DNA of 64,000 bases from Anthonomus grandis grandis (taxonomy: Eukaryota > Arthropoda > Insecta > Coleoptera > Curculionidae): contig NC_065558.1 in assembly GCF_022605725.1 (NCBI RefSeq), positions 3,286,001 to 3,350,000 of the forward strand, read 5' to 3'. How positions within the stretch are numbered: the first letter of the stretch is position 1; each line of letters starts with the position of its first letter. The position numbers and the translations under genes were made by a program. Below, piece by piece: positions 12,690 to 25,229 of this stretch. Under the pieces are notes generated by a model that was not told the origin of the DNA, ran no database searches, and worked only from the letters and a program-made list of their open reading frames with translations.

Positions 12690-13612
12690 TATTAAAATCT
12701 AGTCTGTCCTCTCAAATATTTGAAACCATCAAGGTACCAACCTTATCGCATGCCTTGGAGAAATCGGTGTATATCGAATCAACCATATGCCCCTTGCCCA
12801 CTCTCCAAAGGAAAAGATTAGTTATAATATATTTGCCTTTTAAGAACTCGTATTGCTTGGTATTGATCATAATAATAAAGCCTAAGGTTAGGTAATCTGT
12901 TACTGGAGATTCAAATATTTTTGGAAATTGGGGATAATTGAAATTGGTCGGTAATGTAAATTCGAAAATTTGCCGGATCATAAATTTGCATCGAATGTAG
13001 TAATGTATTGTAGTATTCTATATTGTCTTAAAATACAGAAGTTTTGATTGTCTTCAAAATCCATTCCAAGAGGGAAATTCAAAATTATATGTAATTTTTA
13101 CCATAGAAACATATAAGTCAATGGTTTATTTTAATATGGCTTAATCTATCAATAGAATTTAACAGCTGTGCAAGGCAGGTACTTCGTAGTCCCCTCATAA
13201 TTACACTTCTTAAGATTAAAGCTTAAATCTTTGTTTTTGAGTTACTTTGTAAGTTTATCAGCAAAGCTGGATGATGACTTTCTGTCCATGGCTGCAGTGA
13301 TTGAATCATCCTCTGGATCATTGAATATCAGGTCCAAGAATACACGCTTGCTTTAGAAATATGATTATTTTGAAAAAGGTTAAGTAGCGGAAATGCCTCA
13401 ATAATGCTCCAAGCAGATGCTGTGTGACCAGACACATAGCAACTTATCATTAGACCATGTGAGATTTAGAAAATTATATGCACCTGCAGTACAAAAGCAA
13501 TGACTAAAAAACTTTAACCATGACGATAAATGCAGTACTATATCCATGAAATTGAATGTGAGTGAGGTTTCAAAGAGTATTATCACATCTAATATCAAGC
13601 AATACATTTGTG
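12690..13612 (-). mobile_element. Jockey/CR1-like LINE remnant (EN and RT fragments)
   Basis: Read on the minus strand, endonuclease-like sequence comes first: AYNFLNLTWSND (cf. the GDxNxPxxxW motif) at about 13500-13440, then ASAWSIIEAFPLLN and VFLDLIFNDPEDDSIT at about 13345-13300. A reverse transcriptase N-terminal region follows at 12981-12712: PKIFESPVTDYL, then YEFLKGKYIITNL and VDSIYTDFSKACDKV, the last being the RT block carrying the first catalytic Asp. The frame shifts several times, the EN-RT linker is deleted and the rest of RT (including the YxDD block) is absent. It is a dead, internally deleted copy. Confidence 0.8.
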
Positions 13613-16065
13613 AAATGAACTTATATATTCCTACCTTGAACTTTTCTTATCGCGAGTAAATGAACCGTTATAACAAAAACGCTTAAAAGCCCCGTTAACG
13701 AACCCATAGAGTTTAACGATCTTTAATCTGGCAACTAGAGTCAATACCCTAACCGAAAAAAATCAGGTAATTAGTAAAATAAAACAAAAAATTAAAACGA
13801 AGTCGCGGCTGTTTTGTTTGCTTCATGAATATGGATCGGGTTGTCGCCGTTTAAAGGGTAACAAACAATTAAAGATTGCGGTTTCGAGCCAGTCTAGTAA
13901 AATAAGAGTTTTTTTTTAACATAAAAGTTTAACTTTCGTTAACTCTTAAGATGTGCATTTTCCTCCCCATGCAGCAATATACTATTGCACATAACAGAAA
14001 CATATGTGTTAATTCCAAAGTGGAAATCTGACCTTATAACAGCCCTATTAACGTTCGTATCCTCATTTTGTTGTCCTTGTTGAGATCCGGAAAATTCGAG
14101 ACCTTGAAGGGCTCAATGGGACACAAAAATTACGAAGAGGATTTGGTGTAGGCTGTTGTTTTTTTTCTGTAAATATTTCTATTAAATAAGCTCGGGATTT
14201 TTCCCATATGTTGACATTTAAAGAGAGCTGATATAAGGTGAAAAATAATTTAAACGAATATGCTTTGACGACCTTACCTTGCATTTCCCGCAGTGTTTCC
14301 GTTTGCAGACGTATTTTGTGTAGGCGTTCTGTTATATGGAGGAAATTACATAAGCCAATGTACAATTCCGTCTGCTTATGTCGAGGATAAGGCCAAATTT
14401 TGTATGGAAATAGGAAATGAGTTTGTGCAAGTTATAATCAACTTATGTAGGAAACAATTTGTTATGCACGTTAGCAGTTCTCGATTTTTTTGGCTTGAGT
14501 TTATAAACTATTTTGAAACTTTATTCTTTTCCTAGAACTAGTAGTATTATTATTATTATTAGTATTATCGCCGCTTCGACATCAAAGTTTGGAAAAATTA
14601 GAACAGATTTATTCAAATAAAATAATTAATCTTATTCCAATGATTTTTAGAAACAGAAAAAAGGTTAGAAATATATATTAGAAATTTTCGAAAAAAATAA
14701 TTAAAAAATAACTCTTAGGTCCTAGACGTATGTCCTGACCTAAAAATTAGAAAACAAAATTAAGATTCCAAAAAACGTATATCTATAAAAGCTAAATGAA
14801 AAATGTTTAAAAACTGGAAGAAAACTTAGACACATTACTTTTTCTATTTAAGTCCTATATGTATTCAACCACGAAATATGGAAAAATAAAATTGGATTAA
14901 ATATAATGTTTTTTACATTTAGAAAGTAATCGGATAAAGTGTTCCAAAATTAGAACAGGTAGTTTAAAAAAAATCTTATTTTCAGATCCACCTGTTTAAT
15001 TTCGAAAGTCGGAATAAAAAAATTAAACTTTTTAATGTAATCCTTTTATTTTTTGTATATTCTAAGTAAATGAAGTGCTAAAAATTAAAATAGGGTTATT
15101 CTAAAGAAAAAAATTATTTGAAATTAAAAAAAGTCTTTCCGTTGAGTAAACAAATGGCAACAAAAAAAGACCTAGAGACCTTCAATCCCTTCCTATTTAA
15201 TTAACCTTATATATTTTCTATATAACAAGCAAATTAAACTCACGTTTATTTTAAGACCCCCAGTTTAGCAGTTTGCAATAAAATGACGGTAATTATTGCA
15301 TTTCAAGTCAATGAACATAATGCGAAGGATGCGTTTTTATGTTCCCTGTAAAAATAAACGGCGTTTTATTCGGAAGGTTGCGGTGGAGGTGTAAAAACTT
15401 CAAAAGTTTATGCATTTAGGAAGCAGTTAAACATTTTGATGCTGATGGCTTAGTAAAAGAGATTTAATGGAAAAATAGGGTAGACAAATAAGAAGGTTTC
15501 GACTTTTATTCTAAACATCTTCAGAATTTTGCAATAAACGAATGATATTTGCAAGTTAAAGTAAGAAAGTCGTTTACCTATTTTAAAATGAAGTTGGTGA
15601 TCACCTAATGTGCGAATAATAAATTTCTATTTGTGCAAAACTAAATTTAGGCCTTGCGAATAATTCCTATGTTGTCTTCACGTGTCCTTATTTACTTTAC
15701 TCGTAATCCAAGTCTAAATTTCGCTACGAGACTTTAATTATAGAAGTTTATAACAAAAATTGTATTTATTTTACGGGATTTCGTATCCTGTTTGTTTTTA
15801 TAATTCCCATAATCTCTCTGTCACCTTGGATTTTCGGTTATCCAGAAAAAATTCCGATTTTTGAGGTGAAACTTATAAATCTTTCCGGTCGGTTGAAATT
15901 ATTCAATATCCTGGAAATTTTCATTTTTCGAATATAAATTAATACGAAGGTTTCGTTTATGAATGTTTATTTGGACTTTTTCTTGGGGGAATTTTCGTCC
16001 AAAGGTCGGTCGTAATCCTTGATTTAAGTCAATCGATTATAATATATTGTATAGTATATTGCAAG
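13613..16065. other. AT-rich noncoding DNA; GC-richer block at 13660-13900
   Basis: No gene recognised. Positions 13660-13900 are GC-richer and non-repetitive (for example AGTCGCGGCTGTTTTG and GGATCGGGTTGTCGCC). Overlapping open frames on opposite strands at 14063-14535 have no recognisable domain. A short (ATT)n run lies near 14545. Confidence 0.4.
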
Positions 16066-17950
16066 ACATACGTTAAGGGTAATAATACTTTTGGTTAAAC
16101 CAGAAGTATACATAAGGGAAAACTTTTCGAAAAAAATGCTTAAAAGTTTTTCAGTTAGGCTTGTAATGAAGTATCTATTCCAAAAATAACAATTTTGAAT
16201 TTTTCATTAAGAGTTAAAATTGATATTTTTATTTAAAAAATTTGTCTCTATTTTCTCAATTTTTATGGTGAACAAGATCGACCTTCATTCACTAACGAAT
16301 GCATTGACTTCTAAAGAACTTTTATTATAATCAAAATACTTTCAAATTTTGACTTTTAAAAAAATATATTTTTGAATTTTAACAATTTGATCAAAAAAAA
16401 ATTATTTTTAAGGGAAACCCTTGAATAACTCGCTTAATGTAGGTTTTTAGGAAAAACTGCTAAAAAGCTCTTTGGTTTGGCTTATAATCAAGTATCTATT
16501 TCAAAAATAAAAAAAAATTAAGTTTAGGAAAATTGATATTTTTAATTTAAAGTTTTACTCTATTTTCCCCAATTCTATGGTAAATAAGATCGAGTTTTCT
16601 TCCGACATGGATGCTTTATCATATTCTAAAGAACTTTTATTAAAACCAAAACCCTCTCAGATTTTGACTTTTTTTAAATAAGATTATTTTTGAAAAATTT
16701 GATCAAAAAAAATTGTTCGAAAAGGAGGTACCTTGAATAACTCGTTTAATGTTCGTTTTTCGAACACATTGTTAAAAAGCTCTTCGATTAGGCCTGAAAT
16801 GAAGTATCCATTTGAAAAATAAAAACAACGAATTTTTGATTAGGGATCCAAGAAAATTGATGTTTTTAATTTTAATTTTTCTTGTATTTTCGTAATTTCC
16901 GTGGCAAATATGACTGATTTTTCTTCACAAGTGGATTCTTTGTGATATACTAAAAAACTTTTATAGGATTCAAAATCCTCTTAACTTAATATTTTAATTT
17001 TTTTAAAATTTTACCCAAAGGAAAATCTTGAATAACTCGCTTAATGTTAGTTTTTTGGAAAAATTGATAAAAACCTCTTAGAATTGGTTTGAAATGGAGT
17101 TTCTATCTATTTTAAAAATAAAAATTGTGAATCTTGCTATAGGAAAATTTTAATACTCAGTTTTGCACTATTTTCTTTTTCCTATGGTTCCAAAAGAGAA
17201 ATCCTTGTATAACTCACTTAATATTCACTTTTAGGAAGAGTTGCCAAAGAGGTCTTTGATTCCGCTTAGAATGGAGTATGCATTTCAAAAATAAAAAAAA
17301 AATAATTTTCTAGTAAGGCTCAGGAAAATTGATATTTTTAAATAAGGTTATTTTTGATTTTTAAAAATTGTATCTAAAAAAAATTATTCCGAAAGGGAAA
17401 ACCTTGAATAACACACCTAATGTTCATTTTTCGGAGAAATTTCTAAAGAGCTCTTCAATTAGGCTTGTAATGGAGTATATATTTCAAAAATAAAAAATTT
17501 AAAATTTTCATTAGGGCTTCAGGAACATTGATATTTTTAATTTAATCTTTTCGTCTATTTTCTACATTTCTATAGCAAATAAGACCGATTTTTCTCCATA
17601 CATGGATGCTTTGTAATATTCTAAAAAACTTTTATAAGTACCAAAATCCTCTCTGATTTTGACTTTTTTTGAATAAAATTATTTTTGATTTTTGAAATTT
17701 AATCCGAAAAACTATTCCAAAAGGGAGAACCCCGAATGTCTCGTTTAATGTTTGTTTTTAGGGAAAATTGCTAAAGAGCTCTTTGATTCAGCTTATAATA
17801 GAGTATCTATTTTAAAAATAAAAAAAATAATTTTCTACTAGGGTTTTAGGAAAATTGATATTTTTAATTAAAACTGTTTCTCCATTTTTCCATTTCCATA
17901 GCAAAGAGGCTCATTTTTTTCATACATGAATACTTAGAAAAAATCATTTG
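16066..17950. repeat. ~310-bp satellite-like tandem array
   Basis: At least six diverged copies. The landmark CCTTGAATAACTCGCTTAATG and variants occur near 16422, 16731, 17027, 17197, 17402 and 17728. Each is followed by 'TTTTTAGGAAAAATTGCTAAA.AGCTCTT.GATTAGGCTTGTAATG.AGTATCTATTTCAAAAATAAAAA' and then 'AGGAAAATTGATATTTTTAATTTAA'. A partial first unit begins near 16070. Full-length spacing is 296-326 bases; two units are internally shortened. No coding potential. Confidence 0.85.
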
Positions 17951-18987
17951 GTAGTAATACAGTTATTATTGTTGTTTATACTAAAAAATCTTTGAAATTA
18001 TCGTACAACCAGCTAAAAAAGCACTTAAAAATGCTAAATCTGCAATTTGTGCACCTAATTGCTCCTGTCACGGTTTCACCATAACGGCATCCCCAACATT
18101 TTAATACCTAGGATACTCAAAAATAAAACAAGCAATTCAGCCAATAAATAATTTCAAGTAAACTCGTGTACACAAAAACCAAAGTCCCTCCCACATTTTT
18201 TTTTTCTTTGACTATTTTGATTTGATATATTCCAGACGTTCCGACTCAAAAGTCTCTCCTCTATTTTCGGGGCAAATTGTCCTCTATTCATTTCGGCAAT
18301 TCACTCCACCAGACTGAGCAATTTCAGCCATTAAAGGCCACGTGGAGCGGTTAACGAGGTATAAATCCGGAAACTGTTTTCTTAATTTCGCCGCTAATCA
18401 CATTTACGGGGGTCGCTGACTGAAAGCTACAGCGACTCTATATGAAGCTAGCGAACCCTCGAACTTTCGATTGTTCACTTTGTTTCCGTATTTTAGGGCT
18501 TATTAAGGGATCGTTTAGTTTAAAAGCATTTCGTCTCACCTGCGTGCACTATGTTTAATTGCACTCCGATCCTATTAAAAATATTATTGCACTTGCAAAC
18601 TAATTATTTAGGAAATAATTAAATTTTTCTTTAGTCAATGTGAACAAGTCGAAAATTTTCTAGATGTAGCACAAACTAGTTACTTAATGTCTTAAGAATA
18701 TCTTCCTAACTTTACTCGCCAAATTGAAGTTAAGCTCTTACAAAGTATCGATTAACTAAAAATTATTGGTTTCAAATTGGAGTAATTGAGTTCATGTAAA
18801 TTCAATTACTTAAACTAGTCCAGTTTATTAAGAGATGATTATTTGCAAAAAACTTGCTAATTCAGTTTTAATTAGTTAAAGAGAAAATTTACTTACCATT
18901 AATTGGAGTTTTTAGAAATTAATTTTAAATTGATTTACATGTCCAGATCCAGATAGTATAAATAATAATTGTAGTAATTATCATTTA
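17951..18987. other. Noncoding DNA with a GC-richer island at 18230-18540
   Basis: No gene recognised. The island at about 18230-18540 contains GC-rich unique sequence such as AAAGGCCACGTGGAGCGG and ACGGGGGTCGCTGACTG, plus the palindromic E-box-like CCACGTGG. It could be a regulatory element or an unrecognised noncoding exon. The flanks are AT-rich. Confidence 0.4.
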
Positions 18988-18991
18988 CTTA

Positions 18992-19028
<37 letters not shown>

Positions 19029-19915
19029 CGACTTTTATTTGCAAGAATTCATTACATAATATTTGTATTATAATATGTTTTTTAACCTAATCAGTTAGCG
19101 AAGTCTAGCCAAGGGTATTCAAACTCAACCCTCTAACAGATTTCATTAAATGCTAAATAACACACATGTGCCAAATAATTATGCACTTGAAACGCACTTT
19201 AAATAATGTAGTCTTAACTTATAGTTAACAGTAATTAAAGAAAAAAAATTTACAAAAAAGGAAATATAAAGAAACCTGAAAATTTTTCTGTAATATACCC
19301 AACAAAAAAAAAAATAAACAATAACATCAAAAAGAAATAGTCACTTTACTGAGAAAATTTTACGCTCCGGGCAGCAGGCGACAGACTAGCGGTGGGTCAA
19401 ATTATAGTCCTGTACTTGCTTACCCATTATTATAGACTTTAACACAGATTTAAATTTTTTTGTTGTAAATACTTTCATATAATCGAGCAAAGAATTATAA
19501 AGATGAACAGAAGTATACAAAGAAGTTTTTTGAAAAAAAAGCTGTTTTATGTTTAGGAATTACGAACTTTTATTCTTGTTTTACTTTTACTTTTATTTCT
19601 AGTATTTTTAGAGTGTACACTGTCTTTGGTCTTGATTTTTTCTATGACGCACGTTGAAATATATTTGCGTTTATTTATAAGTTCATGAAAAAAGATTCCA
19701 AGATGTAATAGCCTTCGATTTGTCATATTTAACCATTTAGTTTTATTAATTTTATAAGATATGCTATCATCTTTTCCAATATTAAATATTAAACGGCAAC
19801 ACATATTTTGGATTTTTTGTATTCGAAACTTGTCACATTGTCTGAGGCACGGGCCATAAACTATATCTGCATAATTAAAGTGAGACAAAACAAGGGTTTC
19901 ACATAGCTTTCTATT
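18988..19915 (-). mobile_element. LINE ORF2 C-terminus and 3' end, minus strand
   Basis: The minus-strand frame from about 19912 down to 19553 reads KLCETLVLSHFNYADIVYGP and continues with RIQKIQNMCCRLIFNIGKDD, WLNMTNRRLLHLGIFFHELI and a basic lysine-rich tail. This is the conserved C-terminal region found after RT in CR1/jockey-like LINE ORF2. Its 3' UTR runs to a (TTA)n tail, visible on the + strand as (TAA)n at 18993-19027. The copy is 5'-truncated, lacking EN and RT. The open portion (111 codons) is intact, so the insertion may be moderately young. Confidence 0.85.
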
Positions 19916-21685
19916 TTAATTCGACGCTTAAAATTTGACGAAAATTGCTTAAATTAATTTTATAAGAAATTATAAATTTAATAAGAATTCTCATTAATTA
20001 ATTTCTAGATAATCTTGCCTAATTATAATGGAGTTTTGATCAATTCAAGAAACAAAAATTCTACAAATTAGTGTTTTTTAATTTCTGTTTAGAGAGATCG
20101 TACAGAGTAGCTTGACTGTGGAAAAATTATAATTATAATAACATTAAAATTTTGAAGTTCGTTATTTCTTGAATATGATATCCGACGTTTAAATCCAACT
20201 GTTTTTGAGATATTATAAAATTTTTGCAAAAAAAATTGAACCTATTTTGAAACGATCAAAATTTGTATTTGCAAAATAAAAATAAAAAAATTTGGATTTT
20301 ATTCAAGGCAGTCCAGGATTTATTCTGCGATTCACTTAATTAATTTACTGAGGAATTATTATCAGACAATTATTGAAATTAAATATGTTTTAAAATAACT
20401 TTCGTTGAATTTTCATTTTTTTTACTTATAAATGCCGACTGAGATAGTGCCCGTCTGACATTTTAAGCAAATTTTAAAAATATTCCTGTCTATTTGTCTA
20501 TTTTAAGCCAAACTCAGATGTTCTATTTGAAGATATCCTACTATTAAACAATTTAAATATGGACTTTAATTTGCAGTAATTTAATAATTGTAATTTTGCA
20601 CCAATTTCTTAATATATAAGCTAAGCCAAGTAAATAACATATCTAATTTTATAAGCAGATTTTTAGATCTTTCTCTGACTCATATGGAAAATTGCAAGGT
20701 TTCAAGATCTTTTGGTCCTTCAGTTGTTACTCACCTTAAACCTTACGTTTAAAACGTGCAACAACTTTTGTATGGGTTTTGATATATTTTATGAGCAAAT
20801 CTATATTTAACTAAAATTGAATCCAATGTATCCGCTAAATTTCTTAACTAGTTTTCTTCTGGTTTAAAGCACACAATTAAAAAGAAAAATGATCCTTATC
20901 GTCAAATAAGTAGAAAGGAATTGACTGTGTTGAATATCGGCTCCTTAGACTTGAAATTATAAGTCAAATAAAATATGAATACAACTTATGTGAGACCTCA
21001 ATAGAAAGAAACTTATTTGATGATCCAAGCACATTATGGACCTGTAGAGTAGTAATGACATTAACTGGTATCAATTTTGATAAAGAATCAGGCAGTTATG
21101 TTTATGTGTTTTATCGTAAATGATACTAAATACAGGAGCTTTGATTTTATAAATAGAATAAAATTTCTTTCAGATACTGTAGCGTTTTTAGCATTCGTTA
21201 AGTTTGAATTAAATACTCGATTGCACAAAAATAGTCAACTAATTTATTTACATTACTAATCACGCATTTATTTACTACTATTTATGTCCGATTCAAATCT
21301 CGCGCCAATATTTCGAACTGAACTGCGCGACTGAACTGTCAACAGACCCCCCCGACACGGCTGCTTATGTACTCAACTGACCATGATTCCGGAATAGAAT
21401 CAGCTAGAATATCATTCTCGGCATTTCCATTATCGTTATAATATCAATGAGTAGATTAAAAATAACTAAAGCTCTATTTTATATGAATAACTCTAGTACT
21501 AGGTTTTGATTTTGTCTTCTTATTTAAAGTCCAATTTTACGTTTAGCGTTAGTATTTCTTGTTTTTTTTTAATGAAGAAGTCTATTTTGGCTGTGTCTTT
21601 TATCCACGAATTAAACTTTTTTTAGTTATTTATTTAATTAATTATTTTGGGAAAAAAGAACTTTTTTAAGAAAATTTCTTCAATA
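19916..21685. other. AT-rich noncoding DNA
   Basis: No recognised gene. Position 21290-21420 is GC-richer (ATCTCGCGCCAATATTTCG, CAACAGACCCCCCCGACAC) and unexplained. The small frame at 21077-21259 has no motif. Confidence 0.4.
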
Positions 21686-21753
21686 CAGGGGTCGGCATAA
21701 GTCAGTTAACGCTATACTGCGCTTTTAAAAAATAGTGCGAACGCGGCAACGGT

Positions 21754-23460
21754 CAGTGTTGCCAGGTCAAAAAAATTAAATTCACCAGAAAAAAAATGAA
21801 AAATCACCAGATTTAAAAAAAATCACCAGAAATTTTAAAACTTTATTTTTAAAGCTGTATTACTAGATTTAAACAAAGAAAATGCATGGTTTAATGTCTG
21901 TGTACAACTTAGTAATAAACTCTAAACACTTTAATCTGAAAGATTTTTTTTGTTGCTCCGTTAATATATTTTGCTGAAATTCTACTGCTATTTTGGGTCT
22001 CATATACACTTTTTCGAGAGGGAGATAGTATGCAGGATTCCGATATTGGATTTGTATTATATCAGTGTTTTTTAAATATTCGGGTCTTATATAATAGCTC
22101 AGTAACATTTTATAGGCAGCACTAATTTTTGAGTATAAAAAATTAATTTAAGGATTTTTTGATTGAAACTCTAAGTTTAAATCATTAAAAATTGCCAAAC
22201 TGTAAGTATAATTTAGTGGTGGGATCGTTTAGCATATCATTAATTTTTGTAGCACCAAGGGATGATGCCTCAAATACTTCATTTCTAAAGTAAAGCTTTA
22301 ATGCTTCATATTGCACAAGAACTCTCTTTAAAACTATGCTGAAAATAAGAGTAAGTATTTCTAACAAACTTTTCTAATGCATTGGGTAACTTCTCACATG
22401 CATAAGAAACTCATAGTGCTAATGAATGGCAAATACATTTCATAATGAATAAATGGGGAATGTCTGGAATGGAGAATTTTTTTGCCCCATCATGGTATTA
22501 GCACCGTCTGCAGCAAAACCAACCATATTTGTTTTGTACGGTATTACGTGATTATTAAAAAAATATATAATAGTAATATATAAACCTTCGGCACCTGCAT
22601 CGGTCACGGGAATTAACGCAAAAAATTCATCTTTAATTTTCAAATCTTTACTATTAAAGCGTACCACCATTGCTATTTTTTTTTACCGCGGAATTATCAG
22701 TAGATTCATCAACAAACAACGAAAATTTTTCTTTTTTCAGTGTGTCTACTAAAGTTTCAAAGGTTAATTTTCCCTATTACATTATTAATTATTGCAGTAT
22801 ACTTGGTTCTGCTACATGATAGTCTTGATACTTGGGAAGAATTCCAGAATTACATATACTTTTAACCAACTCAGACAAATGATCCGCTACATTCATATGA
22901 ATATTGTGTTCTGTAATAAAGCCCGCTATTCTTATTTCATTTTGTTTAACAATTTTTTCATTAGTTTGAAAAAACAAGTTCTTATGCAAATTGGACTGGT
23001 TTTTTAAACTAAGAAGGTTGTTTCATGTTTTTTTTGAGGCGTTGTGTTTTTTTACTGTCCCAATGCCGCCAATAAAATCCTTGTTACAAACTTTTCATTT
23101 AAAATAAGTGTTACCTAGAGTACTTTTCTAAATCCAATGCCTTAAATCATTATATTGCTCCCAAGTTGAATTATATTTGTGAGCATAGCATTTTTTTTTT
23201 CTGTGGAGTCTCTTCTGCATCATTGGTGTCTAATAAATTAGAATCAGATGAGTCCAAAGCGGAAGTAGATGGAACCGGCAGAGGAACTTGTGCCAGGCTT
23301 TTTTGTGGTTGAATCTATTTGCTTTTTGGACAGGTTTCAAAGTTGATGAAATTTTTAAAATCGCCAGAAATTGCCATTTTACAAAAAGTGTTTCACCAAT
23401 CACCAGGTTCATCATAAAATCACCAGATCTGGTGAAATTTCACCAGACCTGGCAACACTG
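21754..23460 (-). mobile_element. hAT element with perfect 15-bp TIRs and 8-bp TSD
   Basis: The left end CAGTGTTGCCAGGTC (21754-21768) is the exact reverse complement of the right end GACCTGGCAACACTG (23446-23460). The flanks carry an exact 8-base duplication, GCAACGGT, at 21746-21753 and 23461-23468, the target-site length typical of hAT. Both ends carry repeated subterminal TCACCAG sites: three within 21780-21835 and four or more within 23395-23455, including TCACCAGATCTGGTGA. Total length is 1707 bases. The intact ends and duplication imply fairly recent insertion, though the coding region is broken. Confidence 0.95.
21869..23330 (-). pseudogene. Broken hAT transposase (ZBED/ZMYM6-like type)
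   Basis: Minus-strand segments in order: a BED/TTF-like zinc-finger piece VCNKDFIGGIGTVKKHNAS (about 23080-23035); a region ending YQDYHVAEPSILQ (22989-22789); FSLFVDESTDNSAVKK (about 22725-22675, DESTD being the first catalytic Asp region); MVGFAADGANTMMG (about 22530-22490, second Asp region); and RVLVQYEALKLYF with NDPTTKLYLQF (22330-22190), a conserved late segment of the family. Stops and frameshifts separate all pieces. The 1.7-kb length leaves room for only a shortened protein, and I do not see a clear C-terminal dimerisation domain. It is not functional as it stands; the ends may still be mobilised in trans. Confidence 0.85.
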
Positions 23461-23560
23461 GCAACGGTGCTTGCCTTACTGAATTTGTGCGATTAGAGGT
23501 GGGGAGTATGGTACTTGTCACTACTTGTTGTTAGTTTACTTGTGGGTCACCGTATTTCGC

Positions 23561-23902
23561 TATTTTCAACAAGACGGCGCTCCGCCGCACTTCGGACTTG
23601 AAGTTCGCGAATACCTGCCTGAATGCCGAGATTGGTATGTGGATAGGAAAAAGAGGAAGAATTGAGTGTCCAGCGCGGTCACCCCACCTAACGCCATGTG
23701 ATTTTTCTCTGTGGGGAGGACTCGAAAACAAAGTGTTCGTCACCCCATTACGTGACATTGAACACTTGAAATGAGAATTCAAGAGGAATTTGATGCACTT
23801 CGCAACAACCCAGAATTCTTTGATAAAACCTGCAAAAGCGTAAATAAGCGGTGTCATATCTGCATTGAGAAAGGCGGTCTGCAATTTGAATACAAAATGT
23901 AA
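23561..23902 (+). pseudogene. Mariner-like (DD41D-type) transposase C-terminal fragment
   Basis: The frame opens with YFQQDGAPPHFGLEVREYL, containing the second catalytic Asp (QQDGAPPH). After a frameshift near 23650 it continues with GRIECPARSPHLTPCDF, holding the third Asp, and SLWGGLENKVF. An in-frame stop follows after DIEHLK, and the terminal IEKGGLQFEYKM reaches a stop at 23902. Asp-to-Asp spacing is about 41-43 residues, consistent with DD41D-type mariner-like elements. The N-terminal DNA-binding and first-Asp regions are missing. Confidence 0.85.
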
Positions 23903-25229
23903 TTTTTAAATTATAATTACTTTTGTATAGAAATAATCAAAGCAATGAACTATTTTTCTGTATCGTTTTTTTTTCTTTTTGTTTGGTATGCAAATTGGTT
24001 AACTTACTTATACCTCTGTATTTTAATTTTTTGTTTAGTCTTTTCCTTAGTTTATTGTGCTTGTAAATAAATAAATTTTTCATCTTTAGAAGTGCAACAA
24101 TATCAAAAGTCTTATATTTTCTGCTTTTATCCCTTTTATTTGATATTTCCTTTTAAAACAATTTTAAAGCAATTATTGGACTATCGACATAATTAGACTA
24201 AATTCTATACAATAAACACCTAAAGCCATAATCTCATCATGTGCTGATATCATGATAATGTAATTATGTGTGAACTGATGACATTTTAGGACTATATTTG
24301 CATAATTAGTATCTAGTTTCAGTGGGATAGCAACAGGGATGCTGTGAAATATCGATATTAATATCTAGAAAAACTGTTTATTATTCGTTATAAATAGTGG
24401 AATTTTATGATTATAAGGAGTAAATATTCATAATTTTATAAAATTAAGAAGCACTATACTCACATGATAAAAATCGCGTTGACTCATTAACTTAATGCCT
24501 TATAAAACAATATTCCCAGTAACCATAAAATATTTAAAAATAGGCTACAAAACTAACTTTTTTAAGACTAAGTATATACAAGCTGACGTCATTCATTCAA
24601 GTTTCCATAGCAAAAAAAATCATAAAGGGCTAAACTGTAAAATAACACCCTCAGATTTGTTCAGGCTGATTATACCCACGCGTTAAATTTACTTTTTGCT
24701 TTCCGAATATACGTAAACAAGATTAGACGGCAGGTCTAAAGTTCAAAAAAAATCAACCCAGTGCCCCCATTATGTTGTGATTTCCCAGTGAAGCAGGCAT
24801 AACTTAATAAGGGATAAATGCCGTTTTCATATAGGGATATAAACCTTGTTTTTTTATATTTAGATTAAAAAAATTGAAATATATATGTATTTTGTTTGTT
24901 CGTTACTTGAACATATTCTAGTATAAGTAACAATTTCCAGTACAAACTCAAACAAATCCCTATTACTAATTTGTTAAATTATTTCATAAAGTGCTAATAT
25001 ATTTCTAGCCCACGATATTTAAGATTACGCTAAACACAAAATTCTTGTGCAACTTTTAGCACGAACATAAAATGTATTAGCTACGATCGTGAAGGCTTTA
25101 CAGCTAAATAATTGAAGAATACTAAAATTATAGTTAAGGACATAAGGTTAATCACTCTCAACTGCTTCACATCGAAAGAGACGCTGCAATTTAAACTACC
25201 AAAGATTGTCATCTGATTGATCCAAATTC
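23903..25229. other. AT-rich noncoding DNA
   Basis: No recognised gene or clear repeat. The region around 24710-24790 has short GC-richer phrases resembling sequence at 30350-30450 ('ATTAGA..A.GGTC..A..TTCAAAAAA.AATCAACCC.AGTGCC'), suggesting an old dispersed repeat. Confidence 0.35.

Larger units (their letters stand above)
21686..23902 (+). mobile_element. Mariner-like remnant interrupted by a hAT element
   Basis: The left end may be at 21686: TA then CAGGGGTCGGCATAAGTC, a plausible Tc1/mariner terminus. Removing the nested hAT (21754-23460 plus one 8-bp target copy) makes the left flank run straight into 23469, after which the 3' half of a mariner-like transposase follows. No right terminal repeat was found after 23902. 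The element is 3'-truncated and lacks the N-terminal half of the transposase. Its assignment as one element spanning the hAT is inference from position. Confidence 0.55.

Noticed and set aside
14063..14535. Overlapping open frames of 100 and 80 codons on opposite strands
   Set aside because: No recognisable domain, no splice context and biased composition; typical chance frames in AT-rich DNA.
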